Below are positions 22,970 through 35,900 of a stretch of 64,000 bases of DNA, one piece after another. A model generated the notes under the pieces. The model was not told where the DNA came from and did no database searches. It saw only the letters and a list, made by a program, of their open reading frames with translations. This DNA is from Paulinella micropora. Its lineage: Eukaryota > Cercozoa > Imbricatea > Euglyphida. Both the position numbers and the translations under genes were made by a program. The stretch covers positions 188,530 to 252,529 of the forward strand of contig BJOX01000123.1 in assembly GCA_009731375.1 (NCBI GenBank), read 5' to 3'. Numbering within the stretch: position 1 is the first letter of the stretch; each line of letters opens with the position of its first letter.

Positions 22970-23600
22970 TATGGAGTGGGAGAAGAGAGAAGAGTTGACT
23001 AGACTGTTAGAAGAAACAAAACACAACCCCCAAAGACAGATGGGAGTACTCCGATCGGTGGAACCGACTGCGGCGAGAATGAGAAGTACACCGGGCAGGC
23101 TAGTATATGAGGGTGTAAGTTACTAACCTACACGGACCCGCAACAAATCGCGGATGCCCTAAACGATCACTTTATCAAAGTAGGTAAGAAGACTGGAGAA
23201 ACGATTGCTAACGCCCACACTAGCGGAGAAAATAAGAATGAAACAGGTAATTTCACTGCACATAACCTATCCTAGGCTTATGATGCAGTAATACACTCCA
23301 AGCTCATCCAGAAGCTCAAGGATGAATTCCTTTTTACTGACCATGCGGTGAAATACATGAAACCGTATCTCCAAAACCGCTCACACAGGAAACACATACT
23401 AATAATGCAATTTCCTCATATCACGCACGCAAGGTAGACCATAGTAACCTAAGACTAGAACCTTCAAACTCATGCACAAGCAGACATTAACAACCTCATA
23501 GCCATAACCTACTTCTACTCCAACAATCTTGTCCCCAACCCAAGGAAAACCACTCAGCACCATGTTGTTTTCCTGGATCTTATTTCAAAGGACCCCGTTG
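22970..23600 (+). pseudogene. decayed Jockey/CR1-like LINE reverse transcriptase
   Basis: Short conserved blocks of a LINE RT appear in order but in different frames. An N-terminal block, LLEETKHNPQRQ, is near 23007-23042. TDPQQIADALNDHFIKVG is near 23133-23186; this resembles the D-P-x-x-I-A-x-x-x-N-x-x-F-x-x-x-G block before the RT. AYDAVIHSKLIQKLK (about 23277-23321) matches the first catalytic block, where an in-frame stop precedes it. QADINNLI...SNNLVPNPRKTT is near 23481-23555. Catalytic YADD and the endonuclease are missing. It has no sequence relation to the RLE-LINE at 13321. Confidence 0.7.
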
Positions 23601-24244
23601 GAGGGAATCCTTATCAACCGTTTTAGGAAGGCACCTAGTTCACGGGGAGTGCCAAAAAATATGGTTGCAAAAAATTCATGTGTTTTTGCGGCTGCTAGCT
23701 GCACCGGGCTGCGTCAGTTACCCCATCCGGTACCAAAAAAAGTGTGGTGTGAAAAACCGGTCTGTTTTGCGGCAGTGCACAGCAAACGTATTAGCTACTG
23801 CTACCCTTTTTTGGACCCTTTTTGGAATTGAATAATTTCAAATATTTGGGGGCGCGATGTGCACCGTAACATTCATTGCGTGTACTGTATTGCTGTCAGA
23901 CATATTTTCCTTTCTGTACACACACAACCAAAGTATATTTACTCAGTTACTCATGTTTAGCATGTGTCCGTTTGCGTATTTCTTTTTTTCTCTTTTTTTT
24001 TATTAGCTCACTAGCAGAACTACTAGCTCATCAACGACTGTTTTTGTTACCCAAGCTGTCTTTTTCCACACAAAAACAAGCTATTTTTATTCCAGCACCA
24101 CTACATACACTAAAACTATTCAACCTTATATTCCGTTCACACCCTCACATACATATCAATATGTTTTTTGCTTCCTACGTATCTACACCCCACAGGAATG
24201 AACGGTTTTATTAGGTTGTATGATGTCTTATAAACACGCTGCCG
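23601..24244. other. AT-rich unique DNA, no gene seen
   Basis: Short open frames lack recognisable domains. A motif with C/T-rich runs precedes a tandem duplication. Nothing else supportable. Confidence 0.5.
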
Positions 24245-24249
24245 CCAAA

Positions 24250-24600
24250 CGCGTCCACTGCTTCTGTATTAGCTCACATCTCTTTCAGCATGCATTTTGC
24301 TACATCTTTGCACCTACTTTCACATCTTTCTCGAAAGTGCTCATCATGACCTCTTACATGTCTACATATTTGTGTGTTTTCCTTACTCGTGTATAAAGGT
24401 CTCACATACTATGCTCCAAACCACTTCCACTGCCTCTGTATTAGCTCACATCTCTTTCAGCATGCATTTTGCTACATCTTTGCACCTACTTTCACAGCTT
24501 TCTTGAAAGTGCTCATCATGACCTCTTACATGTCTACATATTTGTGTGTTTTCCTTACTCGTGTATAACGGTCTCACACATACTCTGCTTCAAACCACTT
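24250..24600. repeat. 172-bp tandem duplication (with a partial third unit)
   Basis: ATTAGCTCACATCTCTTTCA occurs at 24269 and 24441; TTACTCGTGTATAA recurs with the same 172-bp offset. A degenerate third unit begins near 24597 and runs into (CT)n and poly-C. Confidence 0.85.
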
Positions 24601-24708
24601 CCACCTTTTGTATAATGCTTCGCAACATGCATTTCCTACATCTTTACACAGATTCCAACATGCACAGCCTACCTTTACCAACCTCTCTCTCTCTCTCTCT
24701 CTCTCCCT

Positions 24709-24709
24709 C

Positions 24710-24743
<34 letters not shown>

Positions 24744-25074
24744 ACCACCCCCCCCCCCCCCCCCCCCCCNNNNNNNNNNNNNNNNNNNNNNNNNNNNNNN
24801 NNNNNNNNNNNNNNNNNNNNNNNNNNNNNNNNNNNNNNNNNNNNNNNNNNNNNNNNNNNNNNNNNNNNNNNNNNNNNNNNNNNNNNNNNNNNNNNNNNNN
24901 NNNNNNNNNNNNNNNNNNNNNNNNNNNNNNNNNNNNNNNNNNNNNNNNNNNNNNNNNNNNNNNNNNNNNNNNNNNNNNNNNNNNNNNNNNNNNNNNNNNN
25001 NNNNNNNNNNNNNNNNNNNNNNNNNNNNNNNNNNNNNNNNNNNNNNNNNNNCCCCCCCCCCCCCCCCCCCCCCC
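24709..25074. other. poly-C runs flanking an assembly gap
   Basis: C-rich run to 24769, N (24770-25051), then a further C run to 25074. Confidence 0.97.
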
Positions 25075-25129
25075 TCCAACACACACACACGCACACGACG
25101 ACGACAACGATAACGACGATGATGCTGAC

Positions 25130-25660
25130 GATGTATGTATGTATAGTATGTATGTATGTTTGTATATATGTATGTATGTATGTATGCATGTATGTATGTA
25201 TGTATGAGCTCATGTATGCATGAATGTATATTTTTTTCTTTTTTCTTTTCTTTCTTTCTTTCTTTCTTTCTTTTTTCATTTCATTTCATTTCATTGCATT
25301 GCATTTATTTTTTTCTTTTTCTTTTTCTTTTTCTTTTTCTTTTCTTTTCTCTTTTTTCTTTTCTTTTTCTTTTGTTTTCTTTTTTCTTTTCTTTTCTTTC
25401 CTTTTCTTCTTTTCTTTTATTTTCTTTTTCTTTCTTACATCCTCTTCCTCCCTACCTTCGATTCTTTCATTTCATTCTTTCTTTTCCTTTCCTTTTCCTT
25501 TCCTTTTTCTTTTTCTTTTCTTTTTTTTTTTCTTTCTTTTTTTTTCTTTCTTTTTTTTTCTTTTCTTTCTTTTCGTATGTATGTATGTATGTATGTATGT
25601 ATGTATGTATGTATATTGTACATATGTATTCATGTATACGTAAGTACGTACGTACGTAGG
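25130..25660. repeat. (TATG)n and polypyrimidine (CTTT)n tracts
   Basis: TATG array (25130-25215), a 330-bp T/C tract (about 25230-25575) with CTTTT and CATTT repeats, then TATG again. Purine/pyrimidine asymmetry is extreme in the middle. Confidence 0.94.
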
Positions 25661-25699
25661 TAACGTGTTGGAAAAATGTCAGACGTTTCCACCCAAAGG

Positions 25700-25858
25700 T
25701 GGTCTCTATCTCTCTCTCTCTATCTCTCTCTCTCTCTCTTTCTATCTCTCTCTCTATCTCTCTTTCTCTATCGCTCTCTCTCTCTCTTTTTCTCTATCTC
25801 TCTCTCTCTATATATATATATCTATATCTCTCTCTCTCTCTATCTCTCTATCTCTCTA

Positions 25859-25890
<32 letters not shown>

Positions 25891-26190
25891 TCTCTCTGTC
25901 TTCAGACTATCGTTTAAGGAAAAAGGAAAGCTCTGCACCAAAGACAATAACGGTTTCACCCTCTCCAAAACATGTGTTCTGTCCGTATGTGCATGTATTG
26001 TGTGTGTATTCCTGCGTTCCATACACATACACTTTATCGCAAAAATATTGTTGCAAAGGTTTCGCAAGGTATGTTATTCCTTCCTTCCTTTTTTTCTTTC
26101 TTCCTTTCTTCCTTTCTTTCTTTCTTTCTTTCTTTTCTCTCTCTCTCTCTCTTTCTCTCTCCGTTCTCCAGCCATCTGCTTCTTCATCAG
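25700..26190. repeat. (CT)n tracts around a 165-bp unique island
   Basis: CT/CTAT array (25705-25900), unique DNA (25905-26070, no gene seen), then a CTTT tract (26080-26165). Confidence 0.9.
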
Positions 26191-26218
26191 ATGGATAGAT
26201 AGATAGATAGATAGATAG

Positions 26219-26270
<52 letters not shown>

Positions 26271-26316
26271 CAGATAGATAGATAGATAGATGGATGGATG
26301 GATGGATGGATAGATG

Positions 26317-26386
<70 letters not shown>

Positions 26387-26515
26387 CAGATAGATGCTTC
26401 CTCTTCCTCGTCGAATGATGTTGATGACGATGCTGCTGATCTTGACGGCGCCGCTCGTCCCATCGCTCCATTTCTTCCTTTTCCCGCCGACACACATAAC
26501 ACCTCTATCGCCTAG

Positions 26516-26516
<1 letters not shown>
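26191..26516. repeat. (GATA)n array then unique island
   Basis: GATA with GGAT and CAGA variants to about 26396, followed by a 120-bp unique segment (26397-26516) without a convincing gene. Confidence 0.9.
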
Positions 26517-27000
<484 letters not shown>

Positions 27001-27066
<66 letters not shown>

Positions 27067-27219
27067 TGAAAAAAAATTCAAAAGCATGACGGAAAAGAGA
27101 CGTCAAGCAAACGAAGAAGAAGAAGAAGAAGAAGAAGAAGAAGAAGAAGAAGAAGAAGAAGAAGAAGAAGAAGAAGAAGAAGAAGAAGAGAGAGAAAGAG
27201 AGAGAGGGAAAGAGAGAGA

Positions 27220-27256
<37 letters not shown>

Positions 27257-27340
27257 AACACCAGCAACAGCAGATGATATAAATAGTTAGGTAGGTAGGT
27301 ACATAGTATCGATAGATAGATAGCTAGATAGCTAGATAGC

Positions 27341-27411
<71 letters not shown>

Positions 27412-27460
27412 GTAGATAGATAGATAGGTAGATAGATAGATAGATAGGTAGGTAGGTACA
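27001..27460. repeat. (GATA)n, (GAA)n, (GA)n and (GGTA)n arrays
   Basis: GATA (27001-27063), unique (27064-27113), GAA (27114-27188), GA (27189-27253), then GATA/GCTA/GGTA (27290-27458). Confidence 0.95.
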
Positions 27461-28224
<764 letters not shown>

Positions 28225-28226
<2 letters not shown>

Positions 28227-28459
28227 TATGATTACTATTAAATGTTTGTGTTGAGTAAATTTTGTTACAATGATTAGATTTATATTATCACTATTTATAA
28301 TTTCGCCGGATTTGATCTGAAGCTTCTAGCTTGACTTATCAATTGATATTGTTATTATTAATGTTATGATTATGATTTTCAATATATACTATTACTACTA
28401 CCATTAATACTGTTACTATTATTATCATTTATTATTAATATTATTAATAGTATTATTAA

Positions 28460-28496
<37 letters not shown>

Positions 28497-28511
28497 ACTA
28501 TTATTATTATT
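28225..28511. other. AT-rich unique DNA ending in (ATT)n
   Basis: Very AT-rich sequence with TTATTA and ATTATT clusters. No gene seen. Confidence 0.7.
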
Positions 28512-28683
28512 AGGGAGTGCATAGGCCATCGGTCCCTTTCCATTGGCTGATTGGTATAAAGCTCCTAGAGTAATGTTCTATGCCGTCAATTCCTTTATTC
28601 CACCGATTGGTGTGGAGACTTTCCTTATGGAATGGAGGACTGGATGCACATGGCCTTTTGGCTCAGCAATTGGCAGGAGATAC
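28512..28683 (+). repeat. dispersed repeat A, copy 2
   Basis: Inverse copy of 817-982, here complete with (ATT)n on both sides. Confidence 0.8.
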
Positions 28684-28685
28684 AC

Positions 28686-28783
<98 letters not shown>
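28684..28783. repeat. (ATT)n microsatellite
   Basis: Pure ATT array of about 100 bp after repeat A. Confidence 0.97.
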
Positions 28784-28784
<1 letters not shown>

Positions 28785-28828
28785 TTTGTGCGCAGCATTT
28801 CTGTTTTTTGATTGATGCTTGGATGCTT

Positions 28829-29189
28829 CGTTGTGAGAAAACCCTCGAGACTTCTGCAAACGGCGACCGGAACTCGGGGCGTCCCCCTCCTACCGGCCAA
28901 CTGCTTCCCACGTAAAAGAATTTACCAATACTGAACAATTCCCGCCAGTCCAACTGACGACGTCACACAAAAGATGTACCTCCTGAAAATGACCCACGAA
29001 ACGGCCTGATATGGGCAATAATGGTAATGGTAAAAAGCTAGTGCGGCCACCAGTACCAGAAAATGTACTCTAAATGACTGTATTAATAACTAATAATACT
29101 ACTAGGCTAACCGTAACGAATAATGCTAACGTATAAAATAGCAATCAGGACATAGCTGAGGAGGAAGTGTCTAATTAATTGTCCAATGC
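28829..29189. repeat. dispersed repeat E, copy 1 (possible solo LTR)
   Basis: About 360 bp recurring at 49587-49939 with a few indels. It begins CGTTGTGAGAAAACCCTCG and ends GTCCAATG. Inside the boundary the ends can be read as TG...CA and there is a CGTATAAAATAG motif, so a solo LTR of an unseen element is possible. No coding sequence. Gypsy-1 starts 10 bp to its right. Confidence 0.7.
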
Positions 29190-29198
29190 TCCCCCCTA

Positions 29199-29436
29199 TG
29201 TAGGCATCACCCCCCGGATAGCCGGTAAAAAGTACCTTTTCCTGGTGACAGGTGCACCAGCTTGTTTTTCAGTATTATTTGTCCGGATTGGACCTGATGC
29301 CATTTTATTCCTGGTCTGTTGCTGTTTTCCTTTTTGGCTTCACTGAGCTAATATAACGAGACATCATTCTCATCTTTTGAGGACTGTGTTTGGTTGTATT
29401 ACCGACTTTTTACGAGCTATCGTTGGGGGCATTACA
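29199..29436 (+). repeat. 5' LTR of Gypsy-1
   Basis: 238 bp, TGTAGGCATCACC ... GGGGGCATTACA, with TG...CA termini. It matches 39416-39653 except for four substitutions. Confidence 0.92.
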
Positions 29437-29438
29437 TT

Positions 29439-29456
29439 TGGAGTCCACATCACTAG
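29439..29456 (+). promoter_or_regulatory. primer-binding site candidate
   Basis: TGGAGTCCACATCACTAG starts two bases after the LTR. A TGG start is what a tRNA 3' CCA end would pair with. I cannot assign the tRNA without a tRNA set. Confidence 0.5.
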
Positions 29457-30222
29457 GGTGATTTCTTTCTGCTTTGCCACACAGGCAACAGAGTGAATTT
29501 TCACTGACCTGTCTCACACGGGGACGTCAGACGAAAACAAATACTCCAACACAGCTCCCTCATAACTCTTTCACAAAACAAATAATTTGATTGGTCTCAA
29601 GCAGGTGTCTCGTACCCTCTAGCCCAATCAGTATCTGTGTGCTCACAAGGAGACATCAGATACAAACTCTCTGTCGTTCTTGCTGTTCTCACACAGAGAC
29701 CAAGAAGAAGGAGGTGGACAGAAGAGTGAAGGAACACACACAAAACACAAACAAGCATAGGGACAGGAGCACAACACTCTACCCTTCTAGTTTGTGCATT
29801 TATCTGCATTATCTCACACATACGTCAGAGTATTTTTGCAAATCTCTGATCGTTTTCTAAAGGTAGGTCTGAGAACCTATCCGACCGACTGTCGACTTCT
29901 CAAGGAGAGCTTTTCTAGCTTCTCTATTACTATCTGTGTGTAGGTCCAAGTGCCTCATACTAGATACAATATAGAAAAGAAGGAGGAGAAAGTAATCTGA
30001 GTAAGGAGAACAAGAAATCGGAGAAAGTCTCAAAGACTATTTTTCTCAAACAAAAACAAACATACAAACAGTGTTTCATAGAGGACAGGGAATCTTATCC
30101 TACCCTCTCTATTAGTTTCTCTCTTCACTAGTCAATCGACTGAAGGAGGAACAGAACACAAACGAACAAAAACCAAACATAGGAGCTGACACTGTCCTCC
30201 TGTTGATCACTACTACGACATC
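29457..30222 (+). other. Gypsy-1 5' leader
   Basis: Untranslated leader between the primer-binding site and the gag ATG. It has only short frames with no domains. Confidence 0.6.
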
Positions 30223-32910
30223 ATGTCGACAGAGACCGCCGAAGTGAGTGAATTCTCGGAGGCAGATCAAAGAAGAGAAGAAGAAGAAGCAGGAGGAGGA
30301 GGAGGAAGAGGATTGAATGAAGGAGGAGGAGGAGGATTGAATGAAGGAGGAGGAGGAGATGAAGGAGTAGGAGGAGGAGTAGAAGAGGGCTGGGATGATG
30401 AAGGAAGATATGGAGGAGACGAAGATGAAGGAGGATTTGAACAAGAAGAGACGGGAGGAGGAGGAGCATATGGTAATCCCTTACCACCTGCCTACACGGG
30501 AGGAGGAGGACGAAAAATGATCGACTTGATTCATAGTGATGGAGAGGAGATCACAGTGGAGGAACAACAGTGGGTGCAAGACCACTATGACCTCACTAAA
30601 AAAGAGTTTGATAACAAGATGGGGGTAGAGAAGGATACCTATGTGTGGATCCCTCAGGATCAAAGAAGAGAGAAAAGTCGTGCTAAAAAGGATGTCTATA
30701 TCCTATTATCAAACACAGCACAGCTCCTCGGCAAACTGGTCTCTGATCCAGAAGAGAGAAAGAAGATACAGCATATCAAGTTTGGGGACACACACACCCA
30801 CCTTGAATTACTCGATGCTATCTTTGGGGTGTACACTCAAACCCTGATTTGGGAACGTACATACGGCCCACGATGTGAGGGTTACCTCCAGTACACAAAC
30901 CCAAGAGCAACGGCCAGATTCCTCGCGACTGGTCAGGAGGCAGTCGATGTAACAAAAATGAAGACCAATCTGGGTTCGAAAAACTCGAGTGGCATATTTC
31001 ATTTTTTTACAATGGAAATAAAGGCCTTGGAGGAGGGGAAGGCAGAGATGGAAAAAAGCATTAAGGCAGCAGGAGAAACTCATCCTGTGATTGATGAGTT
31101 AGAGAAGACCGACAGAGTTCTGACCAAGATCAGACTGTTGATGGGTGCGTTACTGCACAAGGAGGCATGGAAGAGATGGATTCCTACCAAGGATCACTCT
31201 GTCCTTAAATCACTTAGTAACGCACCACCGGTCGCCAACAAAGCAGGTGTTGACCAATATGTGGAGAAATATAATTTTCTCAGATCTGCTTCTGAATTGG
31301 TGGCCTTTATCACTCATGCTCAAAAGCTGGTGATATCTGAGAAGAAGAAGGCGAAAGAGAATGAGGAGTTCGAGAAGACGATGAGACTGGAAAGAATGAA
31401 AGCAAAAGTGAGTGGTGCAAAGACACACCCTCCGACATATTTGACCCCACCAGCTCCTGCCCCACCAGCCCCTGCACCCTCGGGCTCAACTACGGTGGTG
31501 GTCACAAACACGGAGAAGAAGGACAGACAGAACATCATAAATGCCTTCAAGGGGAAGAAAGGAGGAGTGGCAAGTCTCATGCTATATGCCAAGACGAGCT
31601 CAGACAAAGACTCTGATGCTTCGCTTTTGAGCAAGCTCAAAGAGATCAATGCCTGCATGAAGGCTTTTCCTTGCGACGAAACGCAGGAATACGAGGCCCT
31701 TGTTACTGTTTTTGACCAATCTCTAGTCTCGGAGGGATTTGATCTGACACAGTACAAGTTTTTGAGAAAGAAGGAGGAGATTAAGAGAAACAATGCAACA
31801 GGCCTAGACGCTCAGTGTGAACTGGCGGTGGCCACACTCATTTCATATTTTCAATCTCATGGATACCAGCATCTCTGCACTGGTACTCTCATAGGATTTG
31901 AAATCTTTGAGACAGTGGCGATGAGTTTGAGGAGTGCTGTTGGCTTGGCGGCGACCCTTACGGAGGTAGTTTCCTCCTATGGGCTATTCTATGGCCGCAA
32001 GTCGATCATCCTCTATTTCTTTTCGGCGTTACACACAGTTAACCCGAGTAAGCTTACTCAGCTCATACAACAATGCTCGACGTTTAGCTCAGTGAAGTCC
32101 AAGAACTTCCTCGAGACACACGTGTTCGAAAACACGGTTCAAAGCGTTGCTCCGTCAACACTGTTTCAAGAAGTGATGAGTGCATGCTCAAACATGGACT
32201 CGCTCACGGAGGCACATACGGCACAGGCAGGCGGTGTACCTGTACAAGCCACGTACACAAACAGAGTTGCCGGTTGGAAGAGACAGAGAGAGCCAGACCT
32301 GAAGACCGCATGTTGGAGGTGGCTCGCGGGCTTGCAGTGTAAGGCACAGATGGAGAACAGAGACTGCTCTTTCAATCATGATAGGCAGAACCCAACAGCA
32401 AGGGCAAATTTTCTGAGCAGGGCGGAAGGCAAGGAACCGGGCCTTTTCAACATGCTTCAGATCCCCGCTGCGAACGAAGGTTGGTATGCCAATATGTGTG
32501 ATGATGAGGAGTTAGTACGAGAGGCAATCATTACCTACATAAAGAGGATGAAGGAGAAGAAGGAGGAAAGGGAGAGACAAAAGAACTTAAAGGCCTCTCA
32601 AAGAGGACGAGGAGGAGGAGCAGGAGGACGGGGAGGAGGAGCAGGAGGAGGGCGAGGAGGAGGAACATGGAGAGGAGCCTCGAGGTGGCAAGGAACCCCT
32701 CAGAGAGGAAGAGGAGGAGGTCGGGGATATACCCCTTATGGAGGGAGAGCTGTTCGAGCTCCAGCCCCCCCACCCATAGGAGGAGGAGGCTCGTGGGCAA
32801 GCTCCAACCCAAATTTCGGTCGAGCTCAGGCCTACAACACTGCCTCGGAGACCGATACGTCATCCTACCCGGACACTACTCAAGGTAATCGTTTCGAGGT
32901 GGTGGAATGA
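30223..32910 (+). CDS. gag: Gypsy-1 Gag
   Basis: ATG at 30223, 895 residues, stop TGA at 32908-32910. The N-terminus (residues 5-90) is acidic and Gly/Glu-rich with LNEGGGG repeats. The middle (residues 100-650) is helical-looking and presumably forms the capsid. A Pro/Ala segment is at residues 405-425. Near 32311-32382 is a Cys/His cluster (C-x8-C-x8-C-x3-H) resembling a CCCH finger, in place of the usual CCHC knuckle. The C-terminus (32599-32760) is rich in RGG/RGRGG, a typical RNA-binding composition. The capsid and nucleocapsid roles are inferred from position upstream of pol. Pol continues in the same frame after the stop. Confidence 0.85.
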   Translation: MSTETAEVSEFSEADQRREEEEAGGGGGRGLNEGGGGGLNEGGGGDEGVGGGVEEGWDDEGRYGGDEDEGGFEQEETGGGGAYGNPLPPAYTGGGGRKMIDLIHSDGEEITVEEQQWVQDHYDLTKKEFDNKMGVEKDTYVWIPQDQRREKSRAKKDVYILLSNTAQLLGKLVSDPEERKKIQHIKFGDTHTHLELLDAIFGVYTQTLIWERTYGPRCEGYLQYTNPRATARFLATGQEAVDVTKMKTNLGSKNSSGIFHFFTMEIKALEEGKAEMEKSIKAAGETHPVIDELEKTDRVLTKIRLLMGALLHKEAWKRWIPTKDHSVLKSLSNAPPVANKAGVDQYVEKYNFLRSASELVAFITHAQKLVISEKKKAKENEEFEKTMRLERMKAKVSGAKTHPPTYLTPPAPAPPAPAPSGSTTVVVTNTEKKDRQNIINAFKGKKGGVASLMLYAKTSSDKDSDASLLSKLKEINACMKAFPCDETQEYEALVTVFDQSLVSEGFDLTQYKFLRKKEEIKRNNATGLDAQCELAVATLISYFQSHGYQHLCTGTLIGFEIFETVAMSLRSAVGLAATLTEVVSSYGLFYGRKSIILYFFSALHTVNPSKLTQLIQQCSTFSSVKSKNFLETHVFENTVQSVAPSTLFQEVMSACSNMDSLTEAHTAQAGGVPVQATYTNRVAGWKRQREPDLKTACWRWLAGLQCKAQMENRDCSFNHDRQNPTARANFLSRAEGKEPGLFNMLQIPAANEGWYANMCDDEELVREAIITYIKRMKEKKEERERQKNLKASQRGRGGGAGGRGGGAGGGRGGGTWRGASRWQGTPQRGRGGGRGYTPYGGRAVRAPAPPPIGGGGSWASSNPNFGRAQAYNTASETDTSSYPDTTQGNRFEVVE

Positions 32911-35900
32911 CTGGAGGGGGAAGAAGAGAGGAAGGAGAAGACTGTGAAGTTTAACCCTAAAGTCACAGTGCTTTCTAATGCTGTTGTGCAGACTGGGCCA
33001 ACGCTTCCTCTATGTGAAAACAAAGATGTGGGTACACAGAGACTGCAGCCCCAAGGTAGTCTCATACCCGTTCATACAGCACGGTTACCAATGATAACTG
33101 ATGCAAATAGGAAGGCGAGACTTGCGATGGAGGCGAGGAGGCCAATGGCAGACGTATCGCCTCGGCCAAGCAAACAACCACGAACAGACTCAATGTCTAC
33201 GGTCGCGGCGGGTGGCGAGCAAAAAGACAATGTGTGTACTCAAGTACCACAAGACAATGTCGCTCAAATAGTAAACGCACCAGTACCGCAGAATAATAAA
33301 AATGTTAATGAGGTGAAGCAGGAGGAGAAGAAGGAGGAGTTGAAAAACTTAGAGACAAGACTCCAAAATTTGGAACGTAAAGTTCTTGTTCTCGCAGCCA
33401 ATATACACAGGCCCGATGCTCTGTGTTATACGGAACTTTATTGTGAAACATTGAAGACAATATTAAAAGTTGGTAATGATACGATGGCGAATATTAATAT
33501 TGTCGGCAGGAAGTTTTTTAATCGATACCGGGACTGGGTGGACGGAAATATGAAAAAGTCAACGGGCACTCTCAAAGGAGTGAGCAGCCGGACGGATATC
33601 ACGGGAATCATCACACTGACCTTTAAATTGAAATCCGCACGAGTATACCGTATGGACCTCTATGTCGTCCCCGGTTACCACGGGTCAATATTACTATCGT
33701 ATGACCAATTGGCTACGATGGGGGCTGTGATTGATTGCGCCGCACGGCGAGTGATATATGGAGTAAAAAGAGGAGAAGAGAACGATATTGATCCCTTCAA
33801 CGCTACTGACTCTTATGAGGCTTATGAGCTGAGTCTAGCGACGGATCACAAAAAGATGGCCATCGCACATGAGGCACTTGAGGTGTACGTTCACCCCCAT
33901 GTCGTAAGACCGGATGAACTGTCCTGGACCGACAATTGGGAATCCCAAGTGTGCACTGTCACAGTTCCGACATGCCATTGGGACAAAAAGTCTATTGATG
34001 ACTTAATCGAGAAGCGAAAGGAGGAGATTATATGTGTCGCACAAAGAAGCCCGTCGTTGGCGAGATTCGCGGAAGGAGTAGGAACAGATGTCCATATTAC
34101 TAACGGATACTGTTTCCATGCGAAAGTAGGAGAAGAAAAAAGGGAGGCGTTTGTACCAAGGAGAACGGGGCGAATCCCGGATACTCCACCAGAAACTATT
34201 AAAAGTTTTATTACTGATTTCTGGGGTGACGAGCCCACGTGGCCGCGTTCACTGTCTGAAGTGAAGAAATGCTTACGGACTTTATTCGAAAATAATAAGC
34301 CGTATACTATTATCCTGCCATATAATGAGAAGGCGATATGGGCGCAGGAAATAAGGGACCGGCTTATTGATCATCCTATACCGGTACCCTCTCGCAAGCA
34401 ACAGCTAGTGGTGGCTTGTCGTATGGGAACTCGTGAGCAGAGCAGTGCATACAAGCGGAAGCTCAGAGACCTCGACAAGTTGAAATTGATACCGCAAGCA
34501 TTCACATGCTTTGATGGTTTTTACACCCGTAAAGCTCCTTTGCAATACGCGAGACTCATTGACATGCTGGTGGAGCTCGGTAAAGATGATGAGCCGGACA
34601 CGGTCACGTATGAAAAGACGGGCCTAGATGATGTCTCGGAAGAGGACTTAGGCTTGGAGGAGGACAGAGAACCCCTCAAGCAACATAAGCAGATGTCTGA
34701 TGAAGATTTTCAAGAGGCGGCGCGGAAAATATTGGAAGAAGGAGTAGGCACGGAGAAGGAGAAGGAGCTTTTAAAAGCCAAATTAGAGGCGAACAAGGAA
34801 ATTTTTGACCCTCCACATGCAGGTGGTGTCAAGCCTGAAGATTTCACTGCGGTTATTTACAAAATACCGGGTGCGGAGCCGTCACCGGCACCACGAAGGG
34901 CGAATTTGAGTATACATGAGGCGAAGATAGCGGAGGAGCTAGCAAGACAGCTGCTCAATGAGGACTTTATTGAGAGATCAACATCTCCAATAGTCTCACA
35001 ACCGAGAATAGTGCCGAAGCCAGGAGGAGAATGGCGCCTGACAGTTAACTATGCTCGTGTTAACAAGGTGCTGGAGGAAGAGAGAAATCCTCTCCCGACA
35101 TTAGAAGAAGGAAGGAGAGTACTGCGGAATGCAAAATTCTATTCGGTCATTGACCTTAAGAATGGCTTCTGGCAGATACCACTGGAGGAAAAGTCCAGAT
35201 GGCTGACGGCGTTTGTGGTGGGTATGGAAATATACCAATGGAAAGTGCTTCCGATGGGCCTCAAGCAAGCCCCAGGACTTTTCCAGAAGGCGATGCAGAA
35301 GATGTTGAGCAGTCAGTACGATGATTTGTCTGACGGTGGCTTTATGAGAAGGCGGGGACAGAAGGCGGGAGAATATGCATTTTGCTATATCGATGACATT
35401 ATCGTATACTCTAACACAATGGAGGAGCATATCGATCATTTGTCCGATATATTCAGGCGCATCGGAGCTTTTGGCCTGAAGTGCAATCTAAAGAAGTGTC
35501 AACTTGCCAAGACGAGTGTGACATACTTAGGGTACGAGATCTCCCATAATCGAGTCTCGATATCCAAAGAGAAGAGGGAGGAGATTATGAATCGACCGAT
35601 ACCGAAGAACCGCACTGAATTGCACTCATTCCTTGCGATGGCGCAATACTATAGCCAGTTTATACCCGATTGGGGTGCAACACGGGCTAAAGTGGAGAAA
35701 ATGATAGATTTTGGAGACTTTGAGAAGTGGGACGAAGAGGCTTTGCAAGCGTTTCATGCGCTCAAAGATCTCATTTACAAAGACCCGAAAGACGGAGGAC
35801 TGGTGTTAACGATGCCCGACTTTACGAAACAATTCGTAGTCGATACAGACGCATCTAAGTTTGCGATTGGGGCTGTATTACAACAAGAGGATGAGGAGAA

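Noticed and set aside
28829-29189. Repeat E as the LTR of Copia-1
   Set aside because: One copy does lie upstream of Copia-1, but no copy lies at the 3' side of it; the other is next to Gypsy-1. It is kept as a dispersed repeat or possible solo LTR.
33891-34238. Minus-strand frames inside Gypsy-1 gag and pol
   Set aside because: They are antisense shadows of the pol frame and have no domains of their own.
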